Below, piece after piece: positions 1 to 11,129 of a stretch of DNA of 64,000 bases. The position numbers and the translations under genes are program-made. The stretch lies in contig NC_079885.1 in the NCBI RefSeq assembly GCF_029227915.1, forward strand, positions 25,421,001 to 25,485,000, read 5' to 3'. The stretch's first letter is position 1. Each line of letters starts with the position of its first letter. The notes beneath the pieces were generated by a model. It made no database searches. It was not told the origin of the DNA and saw only the letters and a program-made list of their open reading frames with translations. The stretch is from Hydractinia symbiolongicarpus. Taxonomy: Eukaryota; Cnidaria; Hydrozoa; Anthoathecata; Hydractiniidae.

Positions 1-812
1 CCATAATAGTTTTGCTTGGAGTTAATAACATTTTCTGTTAGTTTCCCTCTACCAGAAATGGGATTTTTTGTCCCTTTGTGCGACTTCACCATATTCCGCA
101 GTCGAGTTCCAAGTCTTTTTTGGACATATCCAACGCATTCAAGCTTTATTGGTTGAACGTTGTAATTTTGATAAGGATCCTGATCTACAACTTCTTTAAA
201 AGAAGATGTATCCCCATCTCCTAAATATTCTAAGTAGATTAAATTATTTTTCTCCACAGAACGATTAAACATATTTGTTGCACCAGCTGCCTCCATTGCA
301 CCGGATGATTTGGTATGGTTTATTTGACACACATGATCGGCTTTCCACCGGTTGTATTCTGGTGTATCCTTTTTGTTTTGCCACATCCTACAACCTTGAC
401 AATATTTCGAAAATGCTTTCACATCTACAACTTTGTCATCTACAATAGCGGTCACAACCCCGTTTAGAGAGGCATGCCCCGGTTTTTGCCAAGCGTCGTC
501 AATTTTTACTCGCTTTCTCGCTGGACCATTAATGTTTTCACCTTGAAGTTCATCTGCTGCTCTTTTCATGCTAGCTTTAGCAGCCTTATCATAAGCATGA
601 TAAATTTCTCCATTGTTTAAGCTATGGAATGATGCATTTCCAATGCTATGCATGTTCATACAATGTGCGAAAGTTTGCATTCCATGGTGGCCGCGTCCAA
701 TTTCTCGAAACGCAATAACCGCTCTTGCGTTAGCCTCATATATTTGACGACCTTGAGTGCGAGTTTGCCTTTTACATTGAAGTGAAGAATATAAAGGCTG
801 GTTCACAGTCAT
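1..812 (-). CDS. Mutator-like transposase, partial (runs off left edge)
   Basis: Minus-strand reading frame open from about 812 to the window edge (about 270 residues), so only the N-terminal and central part of the protein is visible. It reads as a Mutator-like transposase of the kind common in cnidarians and other invertebrates. Visible family-like blocks are EIGRGHHGMQTFAHCMNM, then KIDDAWQKPGHASLNG (probable first catalytic Asp in the IDDAW block), a Cys pair in SKYCQGC, YLGDGDTSSF (probable second Asp), and ECVGYVQKRLGTRLRNM followed by GRGKLTENVINSKQNYY. No stop or frameshift is seen in the visible part. The ATG at 812-810 is the first in frame, but the first dozen residues do not look family-like, so the true 5' end may be an upstream exon or a junction with the neighbouring Harbinger fragment. 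The third catalytic residue should lie left of the window. Confidence 0.72.
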   Translation of the reverse strand, partial: MTVNQPLYSSLQCKRQTRTQGRQIYEANARAVIAFREIGRGHHGMQTFAHCMNMHSIGNASFHSLNNGEIYHAYDKAAKASMKRAADELQGENINGPARKRVKIDDAWQKPGHASLNGVVTAIVDDKVVDVKAFSKYCQGCRMWQNKKDTPEYNRWKADHVCQINHTKSSGAMEAAGATNMFNRSVEKNNLIYLEYLGDGDTSSFKEVVDQDPYQNYNVQPIKLECVGYVQKRLGTRLRNMVKSHKGTKNPISGRGKLTENVINSKQNYY

Positions 813-925
813 TCGCTGTGGTCGCTCGAATAGGGAGATTTTTAAAAAGTCTATTCGCTGCGAACGGAAGAATGCTGTTAACACTTGGCGCGTAAAATTT
901 AAAATCGTTTACAACCAAAACAAAT

Positions 926-1411
926 ATGGCGCTTACAGCAAGGCAAATTATTTTATTGCTTTTGTTGCGAAGGCGGATGAAACGTAAAAATACTCGCGTA
1001 GCTAAAAGAAGATTCTGGGTTCGTCAAATCTACAAGGAGAGAAAAATAAAAGGAGAATATCATCTCCTGGTTCAGGATCTTAAATTATTTGATAGAGAGC
1101 TATTTTTTCGCCACTTTAGGATGACACCCTCCAAATTGGAGGAGTTACTTGGATACGTAGGACCGTTAATCACCAAGTCATCATTAAAATCCGAAGCAAT
1201 TAGTGCTAGTGAAAGGCTCTGCGTTACAATGCGTTATCTCGTTACCGGTGACGCACAAACTACTATTGCAGATAGTTACAGAATGAGCAAAAATACTGTT
1301 AGTGGAATAGTGAAAGAAACAGCAAATGCAATATGGAAATCCTTGGTTCGTTCAACTGATAAACGTAGTATGTTAATTACAATAACCATTGGCAGTTTCA
1401 AAAAGTTTTGA
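926..1411 (+). pseudogene. PIF/Harbinger nuclease, first-exon fragment
   Basis: The 161-residue frame resembles the N-terminal exon of Harbinger nucleases: a basic start (RRRMKRKNTRVAKRRFWVR), then FFRHFRMTPSKLEELLGYVG and ISASERLCVTMRYLVTGDAQ, ending near NTVSGIVKETANAIWKSL. The same block order occurs in the first exon of the Harbinger copy at 10,631 (FLRMAPENFDELLNLVG, ISAKINLAATLRFLSTGAN, DAIYMNL). No catalytic exon (the IDGKH or VENAIG blocks) follows on this strand before the next unrelated fragments, so this copy is truncated. The last ~15 residues before the stop are not family-like and probably represent intron or foreign sequence. Confidence 0.7.
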
Positions 1412-1850
1412 TAAATTCATGTTCTGATTTTACTATTTATTTTTTTTACATTGTGTCCTTTTATTTGTCTAATTCAGGTAAAGGGACATCTAAGAACAGC
1501 AATGTCTTTAAAATGATAACCCAAGGAAATCAATCAGCACTGAATAAATCTTTACCACTTGGACACACTGTCTTAAAAAGAAGATTTTTGTCAAATGCTC
1601 CTGGTTATATTGTTTTTTCCCGAAGGAATGCAAGTAAATGCAAAAATAAAGACCCAAAGAATTTGGGGTTTGTGTATGCTTTTTTATATGCAAAATCTTG
1701 TCAGCAGTTTAAAATTATTGTCAATAGATTAGGATATATTTTAAAGCAGCACTTATTCTACTGAATGTGTAACTCTTACTTCCAACTAACAAAGGCACTG
1801 TAATGCACTTTAAATATATTTAATTATTTTGGTTCTTCAAAGTCGAGGGA

Positions 1851-2388
1851 TTGGGAGAAGTAAGTAAATGGGATCACCTAATTAAAGACTATCTAATCAA
1901 TCCATCACAGAACTACAAATATTCCACCTTTAAATACATTGTGCAGCATTTCGGTAAAAAGACTACTTTAACGTTAGAAGAGCAGTTTTTCACGTTATCT
2001 GTTATTCCCAACTTCCACAGATGGGAAGCAAATAAATCCAGTGGTGTAAAGAAAGAAGAATGTTTTATTGGTAGCGGACGATCACCAATACACCAAGTAC
2101 TGCTTGAATAGGGAAGCTGGGTACTTTAGAAATTCTCGTTTTTTCCACGATGTCTTTCACGGTTACAGTCACGGCTGTTCGTCTGTTTACAACAGCAAAT
2201 CCTTTCCTGGTTTAACCTCTGTAAACACATCCATATGTGAGCAGTTTAATTCATACCTACAATGTATCAAGTCTTCTGCAAAACATATGTCCCAAACTAA
2301 TTTCATGTTTTTTGCACAGTTTATGATTCATATTTGGAATCAAAACCACAAAATATATCACTTTAAAATTATCATTTGTTTAGCGTGA
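1851..2388 (+). pseudogene. Fragment of an unassigned transposon-like protein
   Basis: Two overlapping frames (1851-2111 and 2068-2388) appear to be pieces of one older coding region. The second contains FHDVFHGYSHGCSSVYN, FPGLTSVNTSICEQFNS, then AKHMSQTNFMFFAQFMIHIWN. Closely spaced His/Cys residues followed by an NTS-x-x-EQ-x-NS block recall uncharacterised multicopy proteins of fish and invertebrates thought to be transposon-derived, but I cannot name the family. There is no good start codon or splice evidence. It directly follows the Harbinger first-exon fragment and precedes a minisatellite, so it is probably a decayed insertion. Confidence 0.35.
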
Positions 2389-2399
2389 TCAACCTCCTC

Positions 2400-2940
2400 T
2401 CCAGGACCCCAGTGTGAGACTTAAACTGAGCGCACACAAGGAAGAATTGTCGCGGACTCGCCTTTCATTCGGAACCTTTTCTATTCAAAATCCCTTTTCA
2501 GAGACCAAAATTCATCGAAACAACATAAACTGAGAGCACATAAGGAAGAATTGTCGCGGACTCGCCTTTTATTCCGAATCTGTTCTACTCAAAATCCCTT
2601 TTCAGACCAAAATCCAATAAACAACATAAATTGAGCGCAGAGAAGGAAGGATTGTCGCGGACTCGCCTTTCATTCGGAACCTTTTTTACTCAAAATCCCT
2701 TTTCAGACCAAAATTTAACGAAATATCATAAACTCATCCCACAGAAGGAAGAATTGTCGCGGACTCGCCTTTCATTCGGAACCTTTTCTATTCAAAATCC
2801 CTTTTCAGACCAAAATTCATCGAAACAACATAAACTCATCTCATAGAAGGAAGAATATTCGCGGACTCGCCTTTCATTCTGACTCTTTTCTACTCAAAAT
2901 CACTTTTCAGACCAAAATTCAACCAAACAACACAAATGGA
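2400..2940. repeat. Minisatellite, ~102-bp unit, about 5 copies
   Basis: Five head-to-tail copies anchored by GAAGAATTGTCGCGGACTCG-like sequence begin near 2441, 2545, 2645, 2748 and 2850, giving periods of 100-104 bp. Each unit also carries a TTTCATTCGGAACC block, a CTCAAAATCCCTTTTCAGA block and an AACAACATAAACT block. Copies differ by point changes and small indels, and the last unit has lost part of the GTCGCGG core. The frame at 2631-2846 is a by-product of the repeat. Confidence 0.88.
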
Positions 2941-5644
2941 GCCTACTAACATATTATCATGAATGAATATAGATTTCTTTATAATTCGGAATTTTGTGCT
3001 AAAAAGCCAATTCGTAAAAGCAAGGTTTTTCCATGTGTATGGATGGCTTTTTGAAATTAAAAGTTACAGCCATACGTTTTCTGAAGGGTGGCAAATTGCA
3101 TGTGTATAGATTTCTTAGAGATACAGGGTATTTTTTCAAACTTACTGGAAGATGCAATATAAAACAACTTTGATGGAATTTTGTTCAGTGTTTTTTAAAT
3201 ATGTAGAAATATATATAACTTTACATTGTAAATATGATCACTAAGTATACAATACAAAATTCAAACAAAATAAAAAAATTTAACTTGTTCAGAGGCCCTT
3301 TTTGGAATGTAAACGTTCAACTTGGTATGGCGGTGCAGCCTTGTAATTTCTTTTACACATTTTTACATCCATCTATAATAAAATAAGTAAAATTACTTTA
3401 AAAAAGCTAGGACAATCTGCCATTTTTTAAATAGGTATATAAACGTTTAACAAATATTTTTTAACAAAGTTTCCTCAAATAATTATTTTTTACCATTAGA
3501 AATAAATATAACATCACTCTAAATTGACATAACAGGAAGGGATGAGAATGGCAGGATGTTACCACAAAATAATACTAAACAAATGGTCCTTTTTTCATGT
3601 GTAACACCAATATTAAAAGTAGTCTACTGCATGTACAAACTATTGACTATGTATCAATCATTCAAAAACTATTGCACAGACTATTTCTATACTATTATTT
3701 CACTATTCTGATTTTATACTGTATACCATACACAGATATTTGTTACGATATTTGCATTTCTTTGTATTTTAAAATATTAAAATTATTGTCAATTAATTTT
3801 TTTTAATATAGAAAAGAAAGTGCTTTACCCCTTTCCCTTCTTACATCCAATTTATTGTTACAGGGATAAACAAACATATAGTCATCCTCTTAATTTTTTA
3901 AAGCATAGCTATAGACAAGTTATGAACATTTCCATATAAACAGTCAGTAAAAAAGAAAGATCACATGGAGTAAATGGACCAACAAAAAAACCTACTTATT
4001 GGTCACAGAAGAGTACAGCTGAAAGATCAAATTTGGAATTTTTGTAATGATCCCTGTCATGTTGTATGGACATGTCCAAGTATTGAAAATAGAAAAAAAA
4101 AGAATCTTGCTTTTTCCTTTATTGCCTGTTCTTCGAAAAGTTTATACACCCTTTTTTAATATAAAAATATAGTCTATAGGATAGTCGAGATGAAATTAGA
4201 CAAAAAGGTATAAACAAACTAAGATCCATGCCTGCATTGAAATTTTATTTGCATCAACAAAAAAGTATTTACTTGCATCTTTTATTGACATAACATGTCT
4301 CTCCTCAGATTTTATTTAAAGACATTTTCCCATAAATTTTAGTTTTTTGTCTGTCACTTGAATTAGTCTACTTAAAAAACAGCACCTTAGGAGTGATTCT
4401 TACACCAGGCTACATTTCTATGAATATATCATGATCATTTTTGCCTAAGTTTAGAATATTTTATGTTGAAACAAAAAACACCATTCTTATTAAAAAAACA
4501 GGGATGAGAACTGAAGGTGAAATAAGGTAAAGTAACAGATTTCTTCAAATTCATTTTCTGTTAGAAGATAAGATGTACTCTGTTTGGGTAGTACAGGTTG
4601 AAAAGTAAAAGGCTTACACAGTTTTAGATCAAGAGATTCTTTCGTGTTTGCAAACAGGCTCAGCAACAGGTTTCGAATTGGAATAGTATATGCACACATT
4701 ATGTGTGGAAAGGCTTCTTTAAACGTTGGCCAGACCGGCTGAATTCCCTTAGGAATACATTCATCTCATACATTGATATTTTTGCACATGCGCAAACATT
4801 TCTGTAGGTAGAAAATATACACAACAGACCACAGTAATCACAGAAATCCATTTAAAAAAAAAATATTTGCTTAAAATTAATAAAAGTTGTTAAGAAAAAT
4901 TACTTGAATATATTAAATTTAGCTAGTTTCAGTTTCTGTTGTAAGTAATAATTTATTTTATGCTACTCAAAAAATCTTTATTCTTTCTTTAATTGCCATT
5001 TTCCCTTCGTGAAACCTGCTTTTTTACCTACACAAAAGCTCACGCATGCCTATTGTTCTCAAAATGAAATCGAAATAACTACGTCACACGGAAAGTGGTC
5101 TATTAAATGACTTAAATGGCTATATTTAGGTATTTAGCTATATTAGCTATATCTATATTTAGGTACCTAGCTATATTTAGGTATTTCATATAGCTAATAC
5201 ACGCTAATACAAATTTCAATTTTAAAAAGGACAATCAGTTGACACAGAAAGTAATGCCCCTGATACTTCAGTTTTCTTGGCAAACATTTTTCATCAACAT
5301 TTATTTAGCTACCTAAGCTAGGTTCTCCCTCTCTCCTCTCTCTGTCTCTCTCTCTCTCTCTTTAGGTCTAGCTTGCCCCAGCAGGACAGTCAGTTAGCTA
5401 GCTAGCTTTTGTCAATCAGGGCCAACCTGTTTTTCAACCCTAATAAGTGTCTAATTCAGCTAGCTTTCTGATTAGATTTATTTAACTAAAAAAATTAATT
5501 AAAGATCATCAATAGCAAAAAGCTACCATTTAAAATACAAGAAAGTCTGTTGTTGCCCGACTGTACGCGTTCGGGTCTCCACCACTTACCGCAGCCAAGG
5601 TGCCATTTATGGTGCTAGCATCAACCAATCAATGCAACCCTTCA
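2941..5644. other. Non-coding stretch, no gene recognised
   Basis: AT-rich DNA with only short frames lacking recognisable domains. It includes a degenerate TTAGGTATTTAGCTATA-type simple repeat near 5110-5210 and a CT-rich microsatellite near 5325-5362. I see no splice-linked coding pattern or RNA gene. Confidence 0.5.
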
Positions 5645-6510
5645 TTACATAATGTTCCATTTATATTGCTGCGGAATAGTTACTTCCTCCGTGTGTTTCT
5701 TACGCTTCGATGCTTCTTCATAATTATGATTGACAGAAAATAAAACAGCAAATGCTTGACCTAGGTCATCTTCAGAATTATCACTGTCGGTTTCTTCTTC
5801 GACTTTTCGAATACGTCGATTTTTACCATCATATTTGGTTGATTTATTTCTGCAAACTTTTGATAAATGATTCGATTTACCACAATTATAACATTTCTTA
5901 CCAATAGCATAACACGTCTTTTGATGATTCGGTGTAAAGTGTTCTCCACATTTATAACAATACTTGTTGCTATGGTTACTACGATCTCTATCGTCGTGTC
6001 ATTTTTGCTGGGGTTTATAATGTTCGTTACTACATTGAACTTTGTTCACTTGTTCGTCTTCAGTTGAACTTGACGACGACTTTGTTGTAGCAATTTCGGC
6101 TGCTTCTTTCTGCGATATTTCTAGATTCCGACTAATTTCTAATAGTTTTTCTAACGTAAGATTTTCTTCTTGAAGTAATTTAAACTTTTTGATCGACATG
6201 TAAAAATAAAATGGTCGCGTATTTCGTTTTCGGAGTGATCATTGAATGAGCATGTGTCTGCGAGAGTCTTAAGCCTTGTTATGTACGAAGAGCAAGACTC
6301 ACTTACCTCTTCTGTTGCACTTTTAAATACGAATCGTTCGTATGTTATATTTTTCTTCGGAATAAAATACGTCGTTAATTTTTCTTTGACTTCATTGTAC
6401 GAGTCGTTTTCTTGTTTTACTGTTTTGTAGACTTCTCGTAAGTCTCTACCACCAAGGTGAAGCAGAAGTGCGATTTTTTGTTTTTGTTCACTCACGCCAG
6501 ATGCTGTTAT
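5645..6510 (-). pseudogene. LTR-retrotransposon Gag fossil (Ty3/gypsy-like)
   Basis: Read on the minus strand from about 6510. The first frame has a capsid-like retrotransposon Gag region (KIALLLHLGGRDLREVYKT, then YFIPKKNITYERFVF, FRD-type block NEIRDHFIF). After a frameshift near 6190 a second frame continues through EENLTLEKLLEISRNLEIS. After a stop at 5999-6001 a third stretch carries two zinc knuckles, CYKCGE...HQKTC and CYNCGKSNHLSKVC (a CX2CX4HX4C knuckle), then an acidic tail ending at a stop near 5645. This is the usual order of gypsy-type Gag. No protease, reverse transcriptase, integrase or LTR is seen beside it, so it is an isolated, broken remnant. Confidence 0.72.
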
Positions 6511-7549
6511 GAATAATGAAATTTAGCTATGGTTTGAAAATACATGATACTTACTGTGCTAATTGTGAATGTAGTTTTAAATGCTCTTGATGTTAAAAGA
6601 TTTCTTTGCTTTCAAGGTCTTTTTGCAATAGTGTACCGAAATTTATTTTATATAAGCTGTTTGTTTTGATTTTTTTCAATTGTTTTTATAATTGGTTAGC
6701 ATTAGCAATTTTTTCAGTTTTTCCATAACTACTTAACTTCTTCGGGGTGGATCTAGCAATGGTGCCATGGCACCATTTAAAATTTCCAAAGTGACCTCTT
6801 TATGGACAAAGAGACCAAATATCTTTCATTAAATATATCTTTAAAGGAGCAGTGTGGTGAGCGGTATACGCATTACTCGGTGCGTTTTTATAACAAATAT
6901 TCCACGTCGTTTGTTGTTCCGTGTTTAAAACTCGCTGTTTGTGTCGCAAAACAGCATTCAAGCTATTCTTTTACACATTTCCTGCTCTTGTGGAACGTTT
7001 CTTTTGCGTGGGCCATAACTCATAAGCTAATGAAATTTGAGAACGTTCTAAGCACCTCGCTGTCTTGCCGGCAAAATGTAATTTGGCACCAGCCGGCTCT
7101 CGAAGGTGTCGCTGGCACTGGTCGCCTGGTGCCAAATTTTGGATTTATATGCTAAGGTCTTGCTGAGGAAATTTTCGTCTGGTGCCAAAATTTGAAATGT
7201 ACGGCCGACGATGTTGCGAATGAAACAGCCGAGATGAAATATAAATATTTAGCTTTGTTTGTGCGCTCTCTCTTCCCTACTTAATTTTGACAGCTTTTGA
7301 TATCTAGCTAATTATATTTCAGGAATCCTAATTAAATTTTATAATTGCTTTTGTTTTTGATGCCATATTCGACTTTTGTTTTCTGGTTTGTAAGCATTTC
7401 ATTTTTAAATTCTGCTCTCTGTTTTTTCTGAGTTTTAGGATGGATTCAAGGTACTTGTCACTTGTAACTTAACTTTGTTATGGTTCACTCCCCCAACCCC
7501 CCCCCCCCCCCCTCCCCCCCACTGATAAATCTGTTTACATCTAGATTGA
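6511..7549. other. Non-coding stretch with short inverted repeats and a C-tract
   Basis: No gene recognised. It contains a 20-bp perfect palindrome at 6758-6777 centred on GCCATGGC, inverted 12-bp arms ATTTGGCACCAG and CTGGTGCCAAAT between about 7081 and 7137, and a cytosine run at about 7497-7520. The 117-codon frame at 6802-7155 has no domain and overlaps the inverted repeat. Confidence 0.5.
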
Positions 7550-8232
7550 TCGTGTTCCCGTTCCATACATGCCTTATAATCTGCCGGGAGAAGAAAGTTC
7601 TGGTGGTGGCATAATCCTCTTGAGGTCCACTGCAAATGGAAATTTCCTTTAAAATTCATGTTCAATACTTCTCACTGGAGATGAAAACATATGTCATTAA
7701 CTAAGAGCATCTGTGACGACAGAGTTGATATTGTATGCAGATTTCTATGCTAAACAACTGTACATTTTTGACAAAATATAAAATAATCCTAATCGGCACA
7801 GATATTATGCATTTGTATGACAACATCTTGTGCAGCCAGTGAAGATCTTTCAAGAGATGCTACCACCATGGTTGATTGTGTCAAAAAAGAAGCTAGCTTA
7901 AACCGTCATTGGGGCCCCATGATGACTATGTTGTCATTATCATACGTTGTGAAACGTAAAATGAAATCTGTGTATCCTATCACATCAAATACCACAAATG
8001 TTAGTGTTTACAATGGCAATATAACTCCACGCGATTCTAGTATGGAAAGATTATGCACTTTGTTGATAATGTGGTCAAGAATAGGGGACCTTTGTGAAGT
8101 TGGAAGTAGTTTCAGTGCTAATCACTTTGTGCCATTGTACATCCAAAGTTCAACCAAAGATAGTAACAGCGGATTGTAATTGCCTGTTGATGCAAAAGAA
8201 CCACCACCATGCAAAAAGCAGAAAATTAAAAG
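7550..8232 (+). pseudogene. OTU/vertnin-like domain gene, decayed
   Basis: Reading plus-strand frames together gives a recognisable OTU-like block: PYNLPGEESSGGGIILLRST, then ANGNFL where active family members have a G-N-C motif, then a stop, NSCSILLTGDEN, and ELILYADFYAK. A frameshift near 7800 leads into a cleaner stretch (7817-8179) with EDLSRDATTMVDCVKKEASL, NRHWGPMMTMLSLSYVVKR, KSVYPITSNT, MWSRIGDL and FSANHFVPLY. An in-frame TAA at 8177-8179 is followed by PVDAKEPPPCKKQKIKR and a good splice donor (AAAAG then GTAAGT) after 8232. The block order matches proteins of the vertnin/OTU-like group that are multicopy and mobile-element associated in invertebrates and fish. The catalytic-type Cys is replaced by Phe and several stops are present, so it is non-functional. 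Confidence 0.6.
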
Positions 8233-10494
8233 GTAAGTAATTGTTTCATTTTATTTTTCTACCTAGATTGGTTTATTATTGCACTAATATGTCCTTTCTA
8301 GGAATTAGATTTTATTTTTTTTTCATTTTCTAAGAATTCAATTCTTATACATAACATATACCATGCAGCCAAAGAGCATGTGATTTCTAAGAATTCAACC
8401 ATGAAATGACCTGTATTTATGTATTTAGACATGTAGTGTTGTGTATTTAACTTATAATTGTTTATTTATAATAGGTTGGTGGGGATGTGAGTTATAGGTG
8501 TTTTTTTACAATGTATTTGCTGTTGTATTTTGTTGTTAAGATCCACATACAATCAAAGTTATATTTCTTTTGAATTTTTCTGGAAAATATATAAATGTAT
8601 CATATTTTTACATGTTTCATCTGTACTTTGAAATTTCTAATTCAGTAGCAATCTGTACTTTTATCATTCATACTTCAGTGTCATTGTGTGAAACTAGAGA
8701 AATCACCAAAAGCGTACTAAGAGTGCCTATAAAGTCATACATTCATGTAGGACAATTACATAATGCACTTTTTACGTTCTTAGATCATAATGCGAAGTTC
8801 ATTGTTTTATTTATAACTATTCAAAATTGTTATGAACTACATTTCAAAACGATGCATCAATATTTACACATACAACAATCAATATTAACTACATTAGTGT
8901 CTTTTTTGGCTTATCTGAGTGCCCCCAAAGCCTTAGAAATGCGAAATTTTCCCAAGGGCCCCAACTGTTTTGGATCAAGCCGCGCCAAATTGACGTAAAG
9001 CGGACCACTCGATAAAAATCCTAAATCCGCCCCTGCTTCTAAGATTCCTTGTTGTTAATTTAATCCTCGAAGTCTTAAATATATATATAAAAAATGTTAC
9101 TAGCTTAATAAGTCTCGATTAAAAAAGTAGTATTTTGTTTTTAATTCTGTATTTTAAAGGTTTCAATCTAATTTGACAAACACATCCACTGTTTTACACA
9201 ACTGTGGTAACTGAATGACTTAAGAAATCTTCACTGCAAAAATAGGTAAGTCGGTAATTGCGCACCCTACATCCCCAGCAGTACGCGCGTGTTTTGCTTT
9301 GCCCCTGTAGTCTGTGTTCGTCCCTGTAGTCTTTGTTCAGGACTTTTTTCTTGTTATGATAACTGTGTTACATGTAAAATTGAATAGAAGTAAGGACTGT
9401 GTTATGGAGCAGACCAAAAAGCCAATCGGAATGATCTGTTTTTCAAAATGAACACGGAGTCATGAACTGCGTTTTTTAGCAGCCATGAGAAGAGTAAGTT
9501 GCCTCTTCTTTAATAAGACAGACTAGTCTATAGCCTGCGTTTCGTTTCCGTAGCACGAATTTTTGGAATAAAATACAGACCAAATAAAAAACTTTTTTGC
9601 TAATGTGATGTCATTTTTCATGACGTTAAAATTTCTGGAACAAAGCATTTTCTTGGTATTAAGTCCATAGGTTATTTAATTAGTATAAAGGGAAAACTGA
9701 CAATTTTTAATAGATGGAAACTTTTTTAATACAATTGCTTTTAAAAGTAGCGAAGTTGATTTTCACATTAAAGTCTCTCTGAAAAAAAGAGTTAGACCTT
9801 TACTACTCTATAAACACGATTTTTCGTGCAACATAATGTTTTGATATTACATTGAAGACAATGGACACGCGCGCGTTTCGGTAGGTAGAATAACACCAGA
9901 CTACACTAATCTAAAAATATACCACAGGATACCTGCATGTTGATAAGGCTAAATGCAATCCAGCCCGTATTTAAACTGATTCTTTATCTTTAACGTAAAA
10001 CTAAGAATGAAGAAGTGAAGAATATAAGTTACCTGAAAAAGCAAATTTGATTTTGCTACAAATTCAAAACTGAGTTGCAGCTACTTTTGTATATAAATAT
10101 ATTCAGTTCTGCAACACAAAGCCTGCCCAAGAAAAAAGGCAATTTTTGTGTATTTTACATAACCTTGTTTTGCAAATCAAATAGAAGCTGTATTTTCTAA
10201 TAGCAGAGCGCTAAAAATCTAATTAGGCAGAATAACAATGGTAAAGACCCGTTATTTGAATTTTGATGAATTCAGCAATGACCAGTCGGTACACAAAATT
10301 TCATGCCTGAAACGCTGATTAAGAAAGTTTATGGAAAAGTTCTTTTTCTTTAGCAAAAGCTGATTTTAAAACCTTATCCTGGTTTCTACAAACACAATAA
10401 AATATCTATCAGTTAGTAAATGCGATATGAGGTGTTTTATCTATCTGTTTCAAAAAATATTACCCTCGATCAGCGTATCGACCTTGCAAACTCA
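8233..10494. other. Non-coding stretch, no gene recognised
   Basis: AT-rich DNA following the OTU-like remnant. A 142-codon frame at 8570-8998 lacks family features and has a composition typical of random AT-rich frames. Between 9295 and 9340 there are two copies of a CCCTGTAGTCT(G/T)TGTTC phrase. Nothing else could be assigned. Confidence 0.45.
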
Positions 10495-11129
10495 AGGCTG
10501 AAATACACGGTCAGTTTAAAATGATCATTTTAAAATGACTGGTGTTTTTCGTCATTTTAAAATGATGGAACACCTGAATACACGAGTCATTTTAAAATGA
10601 TAGAATTTGTAAATAAAAGTTGTTTACACTATGGACTCTGAAGAGGAATGTGCTGCAGCAGTTGTTATAATTGCCATTCTTTCAAAAAGAAAAAAACGCA
10701 GAAGAAATAGATCTACTTGGGTGAAGCCATGGCTCGGTAGAAGAACAGAACTTGGGGTATATAATACTCTTTTACGAGAATTGCGTGTGGAAGAAGTGTT
10801 CGAATATAAAAAGTTTTTAAGAATGGCACCTGAAAATTTTGATGAACTTTTAAATTTAGTAGGTGTTGATATACAAAAAGAAACTACAAACATGCGCGAG
10901 CCAATTTCAGCAAAAATTAACTTAGCAGCAACACTTCGTTTCTTATCAACAGGTGCTAACTATGCAGACTTGCAACATATATTCCGTATACATAGAAGTA
11001 CGTTATCTCGAATTATCCCAGAAGTATGCGATGCTATCTACATGAACTTAAAAGACAGATATATAAAGGTAATATTTATTTAACAAAATATTTAAAATAT
11101 AATGTATTGATTCCGTTATGACTGGAGTT

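Noticed and set aside
5645-6510. Intact LTR retrotransposon
   Set aside because: Only Gag is visible, with a frameshift and a stop; no pol region or LTR pair was found nearby.
6802-7155. 117-codon frame with Cys and Trp residues
   Set aside because: Overlaps an inverted repeat, no family blocks, low confidence as a gene.
7435-7665. Minus-strand frame with a glycine run
   Set aside because: The glycines come from the poly-C tract, and it is antisense to the OTU-like remnant.
8570-8998. 142-codon plus-strand frame
   Set aside because: No recognisable domain or family blocks and no splice context.
10624-10893. Minus-strand frame over the Harbinger nuclease first exon
   Set aside because: Antisense shadow; the plus-strand frame has the family blocks and splices correctly.
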